Source of the DNA: Pseudomonadales bacterium
Lineage (GTDB): Bacteria; Pseudomonadota; Gammaproteobacteria; Pseudomonadales; Natronospirillaceae
DNA length: 46,261 bases
Direction: 5' to 3'
NCBI GenBank assembly: GCA_022968985.1
Contig: JALJPK010000024.1
Span: 1-46,261 of the forward strand
This document shows, piece after piece, positions 24,636 to 33,615 of this stretch (within the stretch, counting starts at the first letter, position 1; the number at the start of each line of letters is the position of its first letter). A model generated the notes under the pieces. That model ran no database searches. It was given only the letters and a program-made list of their open reading frames with translations, and was not told the DNA's origin. Position numbers and translations under genes: made by a program.

Positions 24636-25625
24636 TTATATTCGAATTAATCCAGCTCCTATAAACACCTGTTCAATGTTTGTTTGTTTTACTTTGATAT
24701 TTTGTTTAGCTAATACCTTGATCAATTTTGTTTGATCAATTAATAATGTCTTTTCAAAAAGTGAGCGTGTGGAGCTTGTTTTTCTTAGTTTTCGCATAAA
24801 AATAGATAAAATTGATATCATTACAAAGGATAGTTTTTTCTGTTTAACTTTTTGTTTGGTCATTTTTTGCAGTGTATTTTTTATATCTGTAAACGAATAC
24901 CTGAGGCCTTCAAAACAAAATACCTCGTTATCGTTTAAGTCTTCAGCTTTGCTATTTAAAATTTGCACTAAGTTATAAGCTAAATCAGGTAAATAATTCC
25001 AGCTAATTGTTTTATTGATATCTCCTAAAGTTGTTAACGAAACTTGTTTGTTTTTTTCGTTTTGTTTAATTAAAAACGCCAACCAGGTGCTTGGTGCAAA
25101 TTCACCAATATAATTACCCGCTCTAAAAATCAAATACTTTAAACCAAATTGTTTATGTAATACTTCAAGTCTATTTTCCATATTAATACGAATTTCACCT
25201 AATTCAAAAGTAGGTTTAATGGATGTATTTTCGTTTATTGTTGTGGATTCATCAGTACCCGCAAAACCATAAATATTACCTGGGAATAATAAACGACTGC
25301 CACTTTTAATACAGGCCTGTGCAGTGATTTCTAATGTTTGAACACCTAATGTTGCCCAATCAACATAATTGTAATTGATGCCATATAACACCACGTCTTT
25401 ATTTTGAGTCAGACGATTAATAAGGGTTTCATCCTGCGCGTTGCCAATTTGATAGATTAAATTTGGATGTGAGAATTTTGTTTTTTGAGTCGGGTCTCGA
25501 ATTAACGCAGTCACATGGTAGGAATCGGCTAAAAGTGCTTTTGCCACTTCAAAACCCACTCCACCGGTGAATCCTAATACTAAAGCGGTTTTATGTTTGT
25601 TATTTGAATGGGTTAAAGATTTCAT
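24636..25625 (-). CDS. Extended/atypical SDR-family NAD(P)-binding protein
   Basis: The 329-residue protein begins with a Rossmann fold and the nucleotide motif GFTGGVG (about residues 18-24), followed by the acidic/basic RDPTQK turn. It belongs to the NAD-dependent epimerase/dehydratase superfamily. The catalytic Tyr-x-x-x-Lys is not evident; a Ser/Tyr-containing LLFPGNIYG segment is present instead, so it is an atypical member whose substrate cannot be named. AGG eight bases before the ATG supports the start. It is monocistronic. Confidence 0.75.
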   Translation of the reverse strand: MKSLTHSNNKHKTALVLGFTGGVGFEVAKALLADSYHVTALIRDPTQKTKFSHPNLIYQIGNAQDETLINRLTQNKDVVLYGINYNYVDWATLGVQTLEITAQACIKSGSRLLFPGNIYGFAGTDESTTINENTSIKPTFELGEIRINMENRLEVLHKQFGLKYLIFRAGNYIGEFAPSTWLAFLIKQNEKNKQVSLTTLGDINKTISWNYLPDLAYNLVQILNSKAEDLNDNEVFCFEGLRYSFTDIKNTLQKMTKQKVKQKKLSFVMISILSIFMRKLRKTSSTRSLFEKTLLIDQTKLIKVLAKQNIKVKQTNIEQVFIGAGLIRI

Positions 25626-26013
25626 GTTTATTGCCTATTTATTTAAGTTGAGTTAAATATAGATAGGTTTTAATTGAATGGGAATAGACTAAAGTGTGGG
25701 GCGGTTATACATATCTGAATAGCTAATAATGGCGATGCTGGCAGTATTGGTGTTAAATAAATACTGGGTATAGTTTGATTATTTGATCGTAATTGGGTTA
25801 AGAAACAAATTGAAAAACGTTTAAAGTCTAAACTTTAAGTCTGAAATAAGAAATAACAGGGAAGGGTGATTTAAGTGGGAAAATGACTTTTCTAATGTTT
25901 AATATCCACTTTTATGAATAAATGTTTTAGATTATTATTGTTAAAATTTAAAAAACAAAAAATATCAAGACATACAAAATTGAAAATTCAGTATGTCTTG
26001 ATATTCAATAATA
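25626..26013. other. Gene-free stretch of about 390 bp ending in the min terminator
   Basis: No gene is seen. It holds the presumed promoter of the minus-strand SDR gene and the terminator at 25961-26005. Confidence 0.6.
25961..26005 (-). terminator. Terminator of the minCDE operon
   Basis: A perfect 15-bp stem AATATCAAGACATAC / GTATGTCTTGATATT with a 15-base loop lies 8 bases past the minE stop. On the minus strand it is followed by tttttt. Confidence 0.85.
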
Positions 26014-26262
26014 TTAAGAAGGTAACGTAACGTTTACTTCTAATATGCTTGTCATGTTTTCTTGGCTAATGTCTACAGCAACATCATCCATATCCACATC
26101 CACAAACTTTTTAATCACAGCTAGTATTTCGCGCTGTAATTGCGGTAAATAACTAGGTTGTTTATCTTTATTGCGTTGGTGAGCCACTACAATTTGTAAG
26201 CGCTCTCTTGCAATGTTCGCAGAGGTATTTTCTTTAACTCGAAAACGGTCGAATATACTCAT
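26014..26262 (-). CDS. minE: Cell-division topological specificity factor MinE
   Basis: The 82-residue protein has the MinE membrane-targeting and anti-MinCD region FDRFRVKENTSANIARERLQIVVAHQR followed by the dimerisation domain. It stimulates the MinD ATPase and drives pole-to-pole oscillation, placing the division septum at mid-cell. It starts 12 bases after the minD stop and is last in minC-minD-minE. Slightly shorter than the 88-residue E. coli protein. Confidence 0.95.
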   Translation of the reverse strand: MSIFDRFRVKENTSANIARERLQIVVAHQRNKDKQPSYLPQLQREILAVIKKFVDVDMDDVAVDISQENMTSILEVNVTLPS

Positions 26263-26274
26263 GTTTATTTCCCC

Positions 26275-27078
26275 TTACCCGAATACGCGGCTTAAAATGC
26301 CTTTTTTGACAGGTTTGATAAAACGCATTTCAAGATCTTCACCTTCAAAACGTCTAATTGCATCGGCATAAGCTTGTCCTGCATTTGATTTTAAATCCAA
26401 AATAACAGGTGTGCCTTGGTTAGAGGCGGTTAAAACTGAACTGGATTCAGGAATGACACCTAATAAAGGCACAGCAAGTATGTCAACAATATCTGTCACA
26501 CTTAACATTTCGCCTTTTGCCGCTCTAGCAGTATCATAACGCGTAATTAATAAATGTTCTTTTACACTTGAGCCTTGTTCGGCACGACGACTTTTAGATT
26601 GCAAAATACCTAAAATACGGTCGCTGTCGCGCACTGAACTCACTTCAGGGTTTGTCACTACAATAGCTTCATCGGCAAAATACAATGCCATTTGAGCGCC
26701 ATGTTCAATGCCTGCAGGGCTGTCACAAATAATATAATCGAACGTTTCACTTAATTCGTTTAATATTTTTTCAACACCTTCTTTGGTTAAAGCGTCTTTG
26801 TCTCGTGTTTGTGAGGCAGGTAAAATGAAAAGTTTCTCACAACGTTTATCTTTTATCAGTGCTTGATTTAAGCTGGCGTCACCTTGGATGACATTAACGA
26901 AATCAAATACGACTCGGCGTTCACAGTCCATGATTAAATCTAAGTTTCTTAAACCTATGTCAAAATCAATTACGACTGTTTTTTTACCGCTAAGTGCAAG
27001 CCCCATACTGATAGCTGCACTAGTAGTTGTTTTACCAACGCCGCCTTTACCTGATGTTACTACTATGATTTTCGCCAC
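26275..27078 (-). CDS. minD: Septum-site-determining ATPase MinD
   Basis: This is a 267-residue ParA/MinD-type ATPase. It carries the deviant Walker A motif KGGVGKTT near residues 11-18, a conserved VVIDFDIGLRNLD switch region, and a C-terminal amphipathic membrane-binding helix (FIKPVKKGILSRVFG). It recruits MinC to the membrane and is released by MinE. A hairpin lies in the gap between minC and minD. Confidence 0.96.
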   Translation of the reverse strand: MAKIIVVTSGKGGVGKTTTSAAISMGLALSGKKTVVIDFDIGLRNLDLIMDCERRVVFDFVNVIQGDASLNQALIKDKRCEKLFILPASQTRDKDALTKEGVEKILNELSETFDYIICDSPAGIEHGAQMALYFADEAIVVTNPEVSSVRDSDRILGILQSKSRRAEQGSSVKEHLLITRYDTARAAKGEMLSVTDIVDILAVPLLGVIPESSSVLTASNQGTPVILDLKSNAGQAYADAIRRFEGEDLEMRFIKPVKKGILSRVFG

Positions 27079-27115
27079 GAAAACCTCCTGTATATTTGTT
27101 GAATATTAATGTGAA

Positions 27116-27137
27116 GTATATTGTTAAATCAATATAC
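27116..27137 (-). other. Hairpin between minC and minD
   Basis: A perfect 8-bp inverted repeat GTATATTG-ttaaat-CAATATAC lies in the 131-base gap between minC and minD. Without a T-run it is probably not a terminator. It may affect mRNA processing or the relative output of minC and minDE. Confidence 0.5.
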
Positions 27138-27209
27138 ATATGGAGTTTGTGAAACACTAAGGCAAGAAACCATAATTGTTCATAAACTCTCTTGATTTAT
27201 GTGTTTGTT

Positions 27210-27878
27210 CTAACTAGTTGTTAACTCGTCAAATTCTAAACGATCTTCCTTGATATAAAAACGACAGGCATTACCTAATTTCGGAAGTTGCTCGTCCACC
27301 ATATATTGACCTTGGATAGATATCAATTGTGCGTGTTGATTTTGACAAATGATTTGTGTGTTTTCTCGACCCTTGGCACCAGCAACGGCACGCCCGCGTA
27401 ACGCACCAAAAATTGTAATAGAGCCATCGGCAATCACTTCAGCGCCGGCGCTGACATTATTTAATATGACTAAATTTTCATTAGCGGCATAAATTTGTTG
27501 GCCAGAACGAACTTGTTGAGTGATAACCCGGGTGCCAATGTCAGACGAAAGAAAATCAACATTTTGTTTTTTTTCAATTTTCGAATGATTTAATCCTGTC
27601 TCAATAATGATTTTCTTGATACTAGGTGAGTGACACTGGGCACCAATAGGGTTGATGTTTTGTTGTTTTAAATAATCGATTAATTCGATTAAATCTTGTT
27701 TTTGTAAAGTTTTTTCCACTCTATTTAAATCTAATACAACCGGTGCATTAGCTAATAAATTGGGTGTTTTATCATTTAAGTAATCAATTTGCTCTGATAT
27801 ATCAGATAATTTATAGCTTTTTATTTCAAAAAGATAAACAGGTTGCATCGATGATTTTAAGTTAAAAGCCTGATTCAT
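27210..27878 (-). CDS. minC: Septum-site-determining protein MinC
   Basis: The 222-residue protein has the MinC N-terminal FtsZ-inhibiting domain and the C-terminal right-handed beta-helix with VRSGQQIYAANENLVIL, VSAGAEVIADGSI, GALRGRAVAGAKG and ISIQGQY. It inhibits FtsZ assembly near the poles when bound to MinD. It is first in minC-minD-minE, divergent from rpe. The gap to minD is unusually long for this operon. Confidence 0.95.
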   Translation of the reverse strand: MNQAFNLKSSMQPVYLFEIKSYKLSDISEQIDYLNDKTPNLLANAPVVLDLNRVEKTLQKQDLIELIDYLKQQNINPIGAQCHSPSIKKIIIETGLNHSKIEKKQNVDFLSSDIGTRVITQQVRSGQQIYAANENLVILNNVSAGAEVIADGSITIFGALRGRAVAGAKGRENTQIICQNQHAQLISIQGQYMVDEQLPKLGNACRFYIKEDRLEFDELTTS

Positions 27879-28309
27879 AAACGATTCTAAAAATATTTAA
27901 GTTAGTCCTACTGTATCGAGCTTATGCTGTTGATTCAATGATTGCTTACACATTTATTAAAATAATTTTATTAAGGTTGATAAGCTTAAAATCATCTTGG
28001 TTGGTCTGTTTGTATTTATAGTATTGTGAGGGCTTGAATATTTGGATTAAGTGCTTGTACAGAAGTGTATTTGTAATAAAAAATAAAGTTCTCATAGTGT
28101 AATAAAAATAAAAGTTCGGATATTTGTAGGTTTAATTCATCTGTTTTTGATAATCGCATATTTATATATTATTGGTTTATTCGTTAAATTAAACACAATA
28201 AAACAAGTATTAAACAAAAACTTAAGTTGTATTTTAAACACACTGGTCATCCTATGACGTTTTCTGATAAAATACGCCGCTTTAAATCCACCATTTTTGA
28301 GTGCTATCC
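27879..28309. other. Divergent promoter region between minC and rpe
   Basis: This is about 430 bp without a gene. The sequence tgataaaat at 28265-28273 is a plausible -10 region for rpe, but its -35 is not clear. No TrpR-like CTAG palindrome is seen here. Confidence 0.45.
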
Positions 28310-28984
28310 ATGAAAGATTTTTTAATTGCCCCTTCTATCTTATCCGCTAACTTCGCGACTCTTGGAGTTGAAGTTGAAAACGTTTTAAAAGCAGGGGCAG
28401 ATATTGTGCATTTTGATGTGATGGATAACCATTATGTGCCTAACTTAACAATAGGGCCAATGGTCTGTAAAGCGCTGCGCGATTATGGCATTACTGCTGA
28501 TATCGATGTGCATTTAATGGTTAGCCCCGTTGATCGTATGATTGAAGATTTTGCAGCAGCCGGTGCGTCGTATATCACTTTTCACCCAGACGCATCTACG
28601 CATGTAGATCGCTCTTTACAGTTAATTAAACAAGCGGGTTGTAAATCTGGTTTGGTGTTTAACCCAGCGGCAAGTCTAAGTGAATTAGAATACGTGTTGG
28701 ATAAAGTCGATATGATTCTATTGATGTCAGTTAACCCTGGTTTTGGTGGTCAATCTTTTATCCCTTCTACTTTAAGAAAACTTGAACAAGCACGTCGTAT
28801 GATTGATGACTCAGGTTTGGATATTCGTTTAGAAGTGGATGGTGGTGTAAAAGTGGATAACATTCGTGAAATTGCTCAAGCCGGTGCGGATACTTTTGTT
28901 GCGGGTTCTGCCATTTTTAACGCACCTGATTACAAAAGACAAATCGATTTAATGCGTGTTGAATTAGCTAAAGTTAAGCGATAA
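28310..28984 (+). CDS. rpe: Ribulose-phosphate 3-epimerase
   Basis: The protein is 224 residues from the ATG at 28310 ([15 protein letters not shown]); a GTG nine bases upstream is less likely because E. coli Rpe starts like the ATG version. This TIM-barrel enzyme interconverts ribulose 5-phosphate and xylulose 5-phosphate. Hallmarks are [35 protein letters not shown] and LEVDGGV, carrying the metal-binding His/Asp set. It is the first gene of a run into trpG2-trpD. Linkage of rpe with trp genes occurs in other gammaproteobacteria. Confidence 0.96.
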   Translation: MKDFLIAPSILSANFATLGVEVENVLKAGADIVHFDVMDNHYVPNLTIGPMVCKALRDYGITADIDVHLMVSPVDRMIEDFAAAGASYITFHPDASTHVDRSLQLIKQAGCKSGLVFNPAASLSELEYVLDKVDMILLMSVNPGFGGQSFIPSTLRKLEQARRMIDDSGLDIRLEVDGGVKVDNIREIAQAGADTFVAGSAIFNAPDYKRQIDLMRVELAKVKR

Positions 28985-28990
28985 ATATTT

Positions 28991-29575
28991 GTGCTGCTGA
29001 TTATTGATAATTACGACTCCTTTACTTATAACATTGCCAGTTATTTTGAACAGTTGGGGCAACAGGTAAAGGTCGTATTACACGATCAAATTAGCATTGC
29101 TGAAATAGAAGCACTCGATCCGGATTATTTAGTGATTTCACCGGGGCCTTGTACTCCTAACGAGGCAGGTATCTCATTAGAGGTGATTGCGAAATTTGCA
29201 GGAATAATTCCAATACTTGGGATTTGTTTAGGACACCAATGTATCGTTGCACAATTTGGTGGGAGCATAGTCAAAGCAAAACAAGCCATACATGGTAAAA
29301 CATCGACTTTATTTCATAATCAAACTTCATTGTTTACAGATTTAGAAAAAAGTTTTAACGTGACACGTTATCATTCATTAGTTGCGCAGCAATCGAGTTT
29401 ACCACCTTGTTTTGAAATAAGTGCTTGGACAGGCAGTGCAACACAGATTGATGAAATTATGGCAGTTGAACATAAAACCCTGCCAATTTATGGGGTGCAA
29501 TTTCACCCTGAAGCGATATTGACCCAAAACGGTCACGCATTGTTAGATAAATTTTTAAAAAGGTCTATTTTATGA
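28991..29575 (+). CDS. Second glutamine amidotransferase, TrpG/PabA type
   Basis: The 194-residue class I amidotransferase starts at a GTG six bases after the rpe stop (V/MLLIIDNYDSFTYN). It has SPGPCTPNEAG, nucleophile Cys79 in GICLGHQ, and His172/Glu174 in FHPEA. Length and motifs match PabA/TrpG. It overlaps trpD by four bases (ATGA), so genome position suggests TrpG. However, a separate trpG sits beside trpE at 18082, so this copy may serve PabB in folate synthesis, or both, as known for shared amidotransferases. Confidence 0.9.
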   Translation: MLLIIDNYDSFTYNIASYFEQLGQQVKVVLHDQISIAEIEALDPDYLVISPGPCTPNEAGISLEVIAKFAGIIPILGICLGHQCIVAQFGGSIVKAKQAIHGKTSTLFHNQTSLFTDLEKSFNVTRYHSLVAQQSSLPPCFEISAWTGSATQIDEIMAVEHKTLPIYGVQFHPEAILTQNGHALLDKFLKRSIL

Positions 29576-30600
29576 ACATTCAACAAGCCATCGCTAAAGT
29601 CGTTGAAAAACAAGATTTAAGTAAAGATGAAATGAAAGCTGTTATGCAAGACATCATGACAGGTAATGCAACCCCTGCTCAAATTGGTGGTTTTTTGATT
29701 GGCCTTCGTATGAAAGGCGAAACCGTTGAAGAAATCGTAGCAGCAGTAACTGTGATGCGTGAATTATCCACAAAAGTAGATATTACACATGAAAACTTAG
29801 TAGACACTTGTGGTACCGGTGGTGATGGCTCAAACCTTTTTAATGTTTCAACAGCCTGTGCGTTTGTAGTAGCAGCCGCGGGTGGTAAAGTGGCAAAACA
29901 TGGTAATCGTGGTGCTTCAAGTAAGTCAGGCAGTGCCGATTTATTAGAGCAGGCGGGGGTGGTGTTAGCTATTACTCCTGAGCAAGTGATTCGTTGTATC
30001 GATCATATTGGGGTGGGTTTTATGTTTGCACAAACTCATCACAGTGCAATGAAACATGCCATTGGCCCACGTAAAGAAATGAAGACACGTACAATCTTTA
30101 ATATTCTAGGCCCGATGACCAACCCTGCTAATGCACAAAATCAAGTAATTGGTGTATTTGACTCACAGCTTTGTCCAATAATGGCAAATGTATTAAATGA
30201 ATTAAAATCGAATCATGTTTTGGTGGTGCATTCTCAAGACGGTTTAGATGAATTATCAATTTGCGCATTAAATGATGTCAGCGAATTAAAAAATGGACAG
30301 GTAAATAGTTATCAAATTGATCCGGTTAAACTTGGGTTTAATTATGATGACCTTAGTGGTTTACAAGTTGACGGCGCTAAACAATCATTAGAAATAATTC
30401 AATTAGCTTTATCCAAAGATAAAAGTCAATTAGCACAAAAAGCTCGAGACATGATTGCTTTAAATGCAGGCGCTGCAATCTATGTCTCAAACCAAGCAAG
30501 CAGTATCGAACAAGGTATTGAAATGGCACAAGATGCTATTAGTAGTGGAATGGCATTAGAAAAAATGAATGATTTAGCCGCCTTCACTCAAGCCATGTAA
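29572..30600 (+). CDS. trpD: Anthranilate phosphoribosyltransferase
   Basis: The 342-residue enzyme transfers the phosphoribosyl group from PRPP to anthranilate. It shows the PRPP and substrate motifs DTCGTGGDGSNLFNVST and KHGNRGASSKSGSADLLE, plus HHSAMKHAIGPRKEM. It is a stand-alone enzyme, not fused to TrpG. Its ATG overlaps the stop of the preceding amidotransferase gene. trpC follows after a 119-base gap containing a REP-like element. Confidence 0.97.
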   Translation: MNIQQAIAKVVEKQDLSKDEMKAVMQDIMTGNATPAQIGGFLIGLRMKGETVEEIVAAVTVMRELSTKVDITHENLVDTCGTGGDGSNLFNVSTACAFVVAAAGGKVAKHGNRGASSKSGSADLLEQAGVVLAITPEQVIRCIDHIGVGFMFAQTHHSAMKHAIGPRKEMKTRTIFNILGPMTNPANAQNQVIGVFDSQLCPIMANVLNELKSNHVLVVHSQDGLDELSICALNDVSELKNGQVNSYQIDPVKLGFNYDDLSGLQVDGAKQSLEIIQLALSKDKSQLAQKARDMIALNAGAAIYVSNQASSIEQGIEMAQDAISSGMALEKMNDLAAFTQAM

Positions 30601-30644
30601 ATAAATTGTGGGTGGAATAAAATCCGGCTCATGATAAAGAGTTA

Positions 30645-30706
30645 TGTAGGTCGTGGCTTGCTGCGACAATTTGTATTAAACCTGTCGCAATAAATTGCGA
30701 CCTACA
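30645..30706. repeat. REP-like palindromic element, copy 2, between trpD and trpC
   Basis: Inverted arms TGTAGGTCGTGGCTTGC (30645-30661) with TGCGACA, and TGTCGCAA to GCGACCTACA (ending 30706), form an imperfect palindrome. It is related to the element at 18791-18858 (shared GTCG-GGCTTGC and CGACCTACA). It has inserted inside a trp gene run and could fold in the trpD-trpC message. Confidence 0.75.
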
Positions 30707-30719
30707 AAAGAATAAAATA

Positions 30720-31514
30720 ATGAATACTCCAACTATTTTAAAAAAAATCATCGATCGTAAATGGGAAGAAGTAAAAGAACGCAGTGCAAATACTTCTTTG
30801 GCGAAACTTGAAGCCCTTGTTAAAAACGCTGCGCCTTCACGTGGTTTTGTAAACAGCATTGAGCAACGCATTAAAAATGGTGATCCAGCTGTTATTGCTG
30901 AAATTAAAAAAGCCAGCCCCAGTAAAGGTATTTTACGTGAAAACTTCCACCCTGATTTAATCGCAAAAAGTTACGCTCAAGCCGGTGCCGCTTGTTTGTC
31001 GGTGTTAACCGATGCTGATTTTTTTAAAGGCCATGAAAGTTATTTACAACAAGCGCGTCAAGCTTGTGAATTACCAGTAATCCGTAAAGATTTTATCGTT
31101 GATCCGTATCAAATATTTGAAGCGAAAGCGATTAATGCCGATGCGGTTTTATTGATTGTTTCAGCTTTAGAGTTTGGTCAAATGAAAGATTTGTATAACC
31201 TAGCGGGTAAATTGAATTTAGATGTATTAGTTGAAGTACATGACGGCGAAGAATTAGAATTAGCCCAAAAATTAGATTGTCGTTTAGTGGGTATTAATAA
31301 TCGTAATTTACATACATTTGATGTCACTTTAGATACAACATTAGGTTTATTAAAAGAAATTAAAAACGACCGTATTGTGATTACTGAAAGTGGTATTTTA
31401 AATAAAAATGATGTGAAATTAATGCAAGACAATAACGTAAATGGTTTCTTAGTTGGTGAAGCATTTATGCGTGCACAAGATCCAGGAGAAGAGCTGACTC
31501 GTTTATTCTTCTAA
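30720..31514 (+). CDS. trpC: Indole-3-glycerol-phosphate synthase
   Basis: The 264-residue monofunctional TIM-barrel enzyme converts carboxyphenylamino-deoxyribulose phosphate to indole-3-glycerol phosphate. Motifs: [17 protein letters not shown] (phosphate and catalytic Lys), [46 protein letters not shown] and ITESGI. It is not fused to TrpF, unlike the enterobacterial enzyme. No clear ribosome-binding site is seen before the ATG because the REP-like element ends 14 bases upstream. trpF, trpB and trpA are not nearby. Confidence 0.96.
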   Translation: MNTPTILKKIIDRKWEEVKERSANTSLAKLEALVKNAAPSRGFVNSIEQRIKNGDPAVIAEIKKASPSKGILRENFHPDLIAKSYAQAGAACLSVLTDADFFKGHESYLQQARQACELPVIRKDFIVDPYQIFEAKAINADAVLLIVSALEFGQMKDLYNLAGKLNLDVLVEVHDGEELELAQKLDCRLVGINNRNLHTFDVTLDTTLGLLKEIKNDRIVITESGILNKNDVKLMQDNNVNGFLVGEAFMRAQDPGEELTRLFF

Positions 31515-31523
31515 ATCTTTTTT

Positions 31524-31550
31524 TGCCATAACCTAACTTAGGTTATGGCA
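31524..31550 (+). terminator. Palindrome after trpC
   Basis: A perfect 13-bp palindrome around one base (TGCCATAACCTAA-c-TTAGGTTATGGCA) begins 10 bases past the trpC stop. A T-run precedes the stem and none follows, so on the plus strand it is an atypical terminator or a 3' end stabiliser. Confidence 0.5.
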
Positions 31551-31785
31551 ACTGCTTTAAAACCTATCCCTTCTTCAAATATATAACTTTTTATAATATA
31601 TTTTGTATAAATTATAACCAAATCTCGTTTTACCTCATTTGTTAAAGCAAATATATCGTCATTGGATTGTTTGTGTGAAGCTGGATTACTGCTTATATTG
31701 CATATTTGAGTAATTGACACTATTGCTGTAATTAAAAATAACGTAAGCTGGAAACAATAATATTTTAATCAAATGGGTAATTATC

Positions 31786-32517
31786 ATGAATATTAAAGCG
31801 TTTATTATTATCTCAATTATGTCACTGTCTTGTTTTAATTTGGTATTAGCAAAAGATAAAGTCATTGAGCCAAATTTAAGTGAAACCAATAACGTTGAAG
31901 CTGAAAACAATGACGTAGATACTGAAAATCAAGTCAGTAAAAAAAACAATATCGATCGTATCAGTAAAAATGTACGATTTGCTGTTAATATATCAACCTT
32001 AGATATGCCGTTCCCATTATCTGCTGGGTTTAGTGTGATTTATCAAAATAACCCAAAATGGCTGTTAGAATTTAATTATTTAAGAAATCTATTTGCGTAC
32101 AACTTGTTGGACGTTGATGCTAAAGAAATAGGACAACAACATTTTTCATTAAAAGCGCATTATTTTGTAAAAGAAAAATATTACGCAACAATTGGCATAG
32201 GTAAACGATTTACCACTGCACGTATGGATGATAAATTTTTTAATTATAATAACTATTCAATCAAATCAACGCTTAGTAAATTTAATAGCGATTATTTAAC
32301 TGTGGGAGTAGGCAGTGTATTTAAACTAAATGAAAATATTCAGTTGAATCTAGATTGGGCAGCATTTAATTATGCATTTTCACAAAGTACTTCCCAATCA
32401 GCAGTTGGTTTTGCCGACGGTGAAGATAATCAGCAGATTGTTGCTGGATTTGAAAAAACCCTTGAAGGTTATGTGTCTAATACTTTTTTACGATTAAGTG
32501 TTATGGGGCAATATTAA
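31786..32517 (+). CDS. Probable outer-membrane beta-barrel protein
   Basis: The 243-residue protein has a signal peptide (about residues 1-23, ending LVLA), an acidic Asn/Glu-rich linker (about 25-55), and then alternating amphipathic strands (FAVNISTLDM, LSAGFSVIYQ, TIGIGKRFTT, LTVGVGSVFKL). The C-terminal strand ends LSVMGQY, with an aromatic last residue. This matches small OmpA/OmpW-like eight-stranded barrels, but no specific family is recognised. The GH5 gene follows 43 bases later and could be cotranscribed. Confidence 0.7.
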   Translation: MNIKAFIIISIMSLSCFNLVLAKDKVIEPNLSETNNVEAENNDVDTENQVSKKNNIDRISKNVRFAVNISTLDMPFPLSAGFSVIYQNNPKWLLEFNYLRNLFAYNLLDVDAKEIGQQHFSLKAHYFVKEKYYATIGIGKRFTTARMDDKFFNYNNYSIKSTLSKFNSDYLTVGVGSVFKLNENIQLNLDWAAFNYAFSQSTSQSAVGFADGEDNQQIVAGFEKTLEGYVSNTFLRLSVMGQY

Positions 32518-32560
32518 AAAAAGTAAGATATAATAGTTTTTTTGTTAAAAGAGGTAATTT

Positions 32561-33556
32561 ATGCAGGTTTTTAGTGTATTAAAATTTAAATCCTTAGTTT
32601 TTAAATTATGTGTAATTGCAGGTGTTAGCTTGGTTTCATATAATGTTTTTGCTAAGGAAAAGCAAACAGCGGTTGAGTTGTATGGTGAAATCTCTGTAGA
32701 TAATGGTGTGTTGCTTGATCAAAATAATAATCCCGTACAATTGCGTGGTATGAGTTTATTTTGGAGCCAATGGGGAGGGCAGTTCTATAATAAATCAGTA
32801 GTAAAAACGTTAACCGATGATTGGAATATCTCAGTTATTCGGGTTGCTATTGCTGCAAAAAAAGGTGGGTATAATACGAATCCACAAGGTGAATTAAAAA
32901 AAGTGGATGTCATTGTAAAAGCCGCAGTTGAAAATGGTATTTATGTGATTATCGATTGGCATTCGCATGATGCTCAAAATGACATAAAAAGTGCCATTGA
33001 GTTTTTTGAAACAGTTGCTAAAAAATATGGCCATTTACCGAATGTTATTTACGAAATCTATAATGAACCTGATTATGAATCTTGGAATAACGACATTAAA
33101 CCTTATGCAGAAACAGTCATTCAAAAAATTCGCGCCATTGATGACAATAACTTAATTATTGTGGGTACGCCCACTTGGTCGCAACGTGTTGATCAAGCGG
33201 CGGATAATCCATTAGAAGGTAAGAATATTGCGTACACCATTCATTTCTATGCAGGTACCCATTCTCAAGAAATTCGTGATAATGTGATTTATGCATTAGA
33301 TAAAGGTTTGGCAATATTTTCCACAGAATGGGGTATGAGTAAAGCATCAGGCAATGGTGGGGTGTTTAAATCTGAAACCAAAAAATGGATAGACTTTTTT
33401 GATGCACACAATATATCTTGGTTAAACTGGTCGATCATTAATAAAAAAGAATCATCAGCGGCTTTAAAACCCAGCGCTTCACATATTGCTAATTGGACAG
33501 ATAGAGATTTAACAAAATCGGGTAAATGGGTTAAAAAACGTTTACTGAGTTATTAG
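32561..33556 (+). CDS. Secreted glycoside hydrolase family 5 (cellulase-like)
   Basis: The 331-residue enzyme has an N-terminal signal or anchor segment (about residues 8-31). The GH5 barrel shows LRGMSLFWSQWGG, VIRVAIAAKKGGY, VIIDWHSHDA, the acid/base Glu169 in YEIYNEP and the nucleophile Glu256 in IFSTEWG, followed by WLNWSI. It most resembles subfamily 2 endo-beta-1,4-glucanases; substrate specificity is not provable by eye. GAGG seven bases before the ATG supports the start. No carbohydrate-binding module is attached. Confidence 0.93.
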   Translation: MQVFSVLKFKSLVFKLCVIAGVSLVSYNVFAKEKQTAVELYGEISVDNGVLLDQNNNPVQLRGMSLFWSQWGGQFYNKSVVKTLTDDWNISVIRVAIAAKKGGYNTNPQGELKKVDVIVKAAVENGIYVIIDWHSHDAQNDIKSAIEFFETVAKKYGHLPNVIYEIYNEPDYESWNNDIKPYAETVIQKIRAIDDNNLIIVGTPTWSQRVDQAADNPLEGKNIAYTIHFYAGTHSQEIRDNVIYALDKGLAIFSTEWGMSKASGNGGVFKSETKKWIDFFDAHNISWLNWSIINKKESSAALKPSASHIANWTDRDLTKSGKWVKKRLLSY

Positions 33557-33572
33557 TTCTTTCTGATTTATT

Positions 33573-33602
33573 AAAAACACGATCTAAGGTCGTGTTTTTT
33601 TT
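33573..33602 (+). terminator. Rho-independent terminator of the GH5 gene
   Basis: A perfect 10-bp stem AAAAACACGA / TCGTGTTTTT with a 7-base loop continues into a T-run to 33602. It starts 17 bases after the stop codon. Confidence 0.92.
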
Positions 33603-33615
33603 GCTCAAAAATTAA

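Noticed and set aside
27208-27232. An AACTAGTT-containing stretch resembling a trp operator near the minC stop
   Set aside because: It lies at the 3' end of a coding region, far from any promoter of a trp gene, and is only a partial match.
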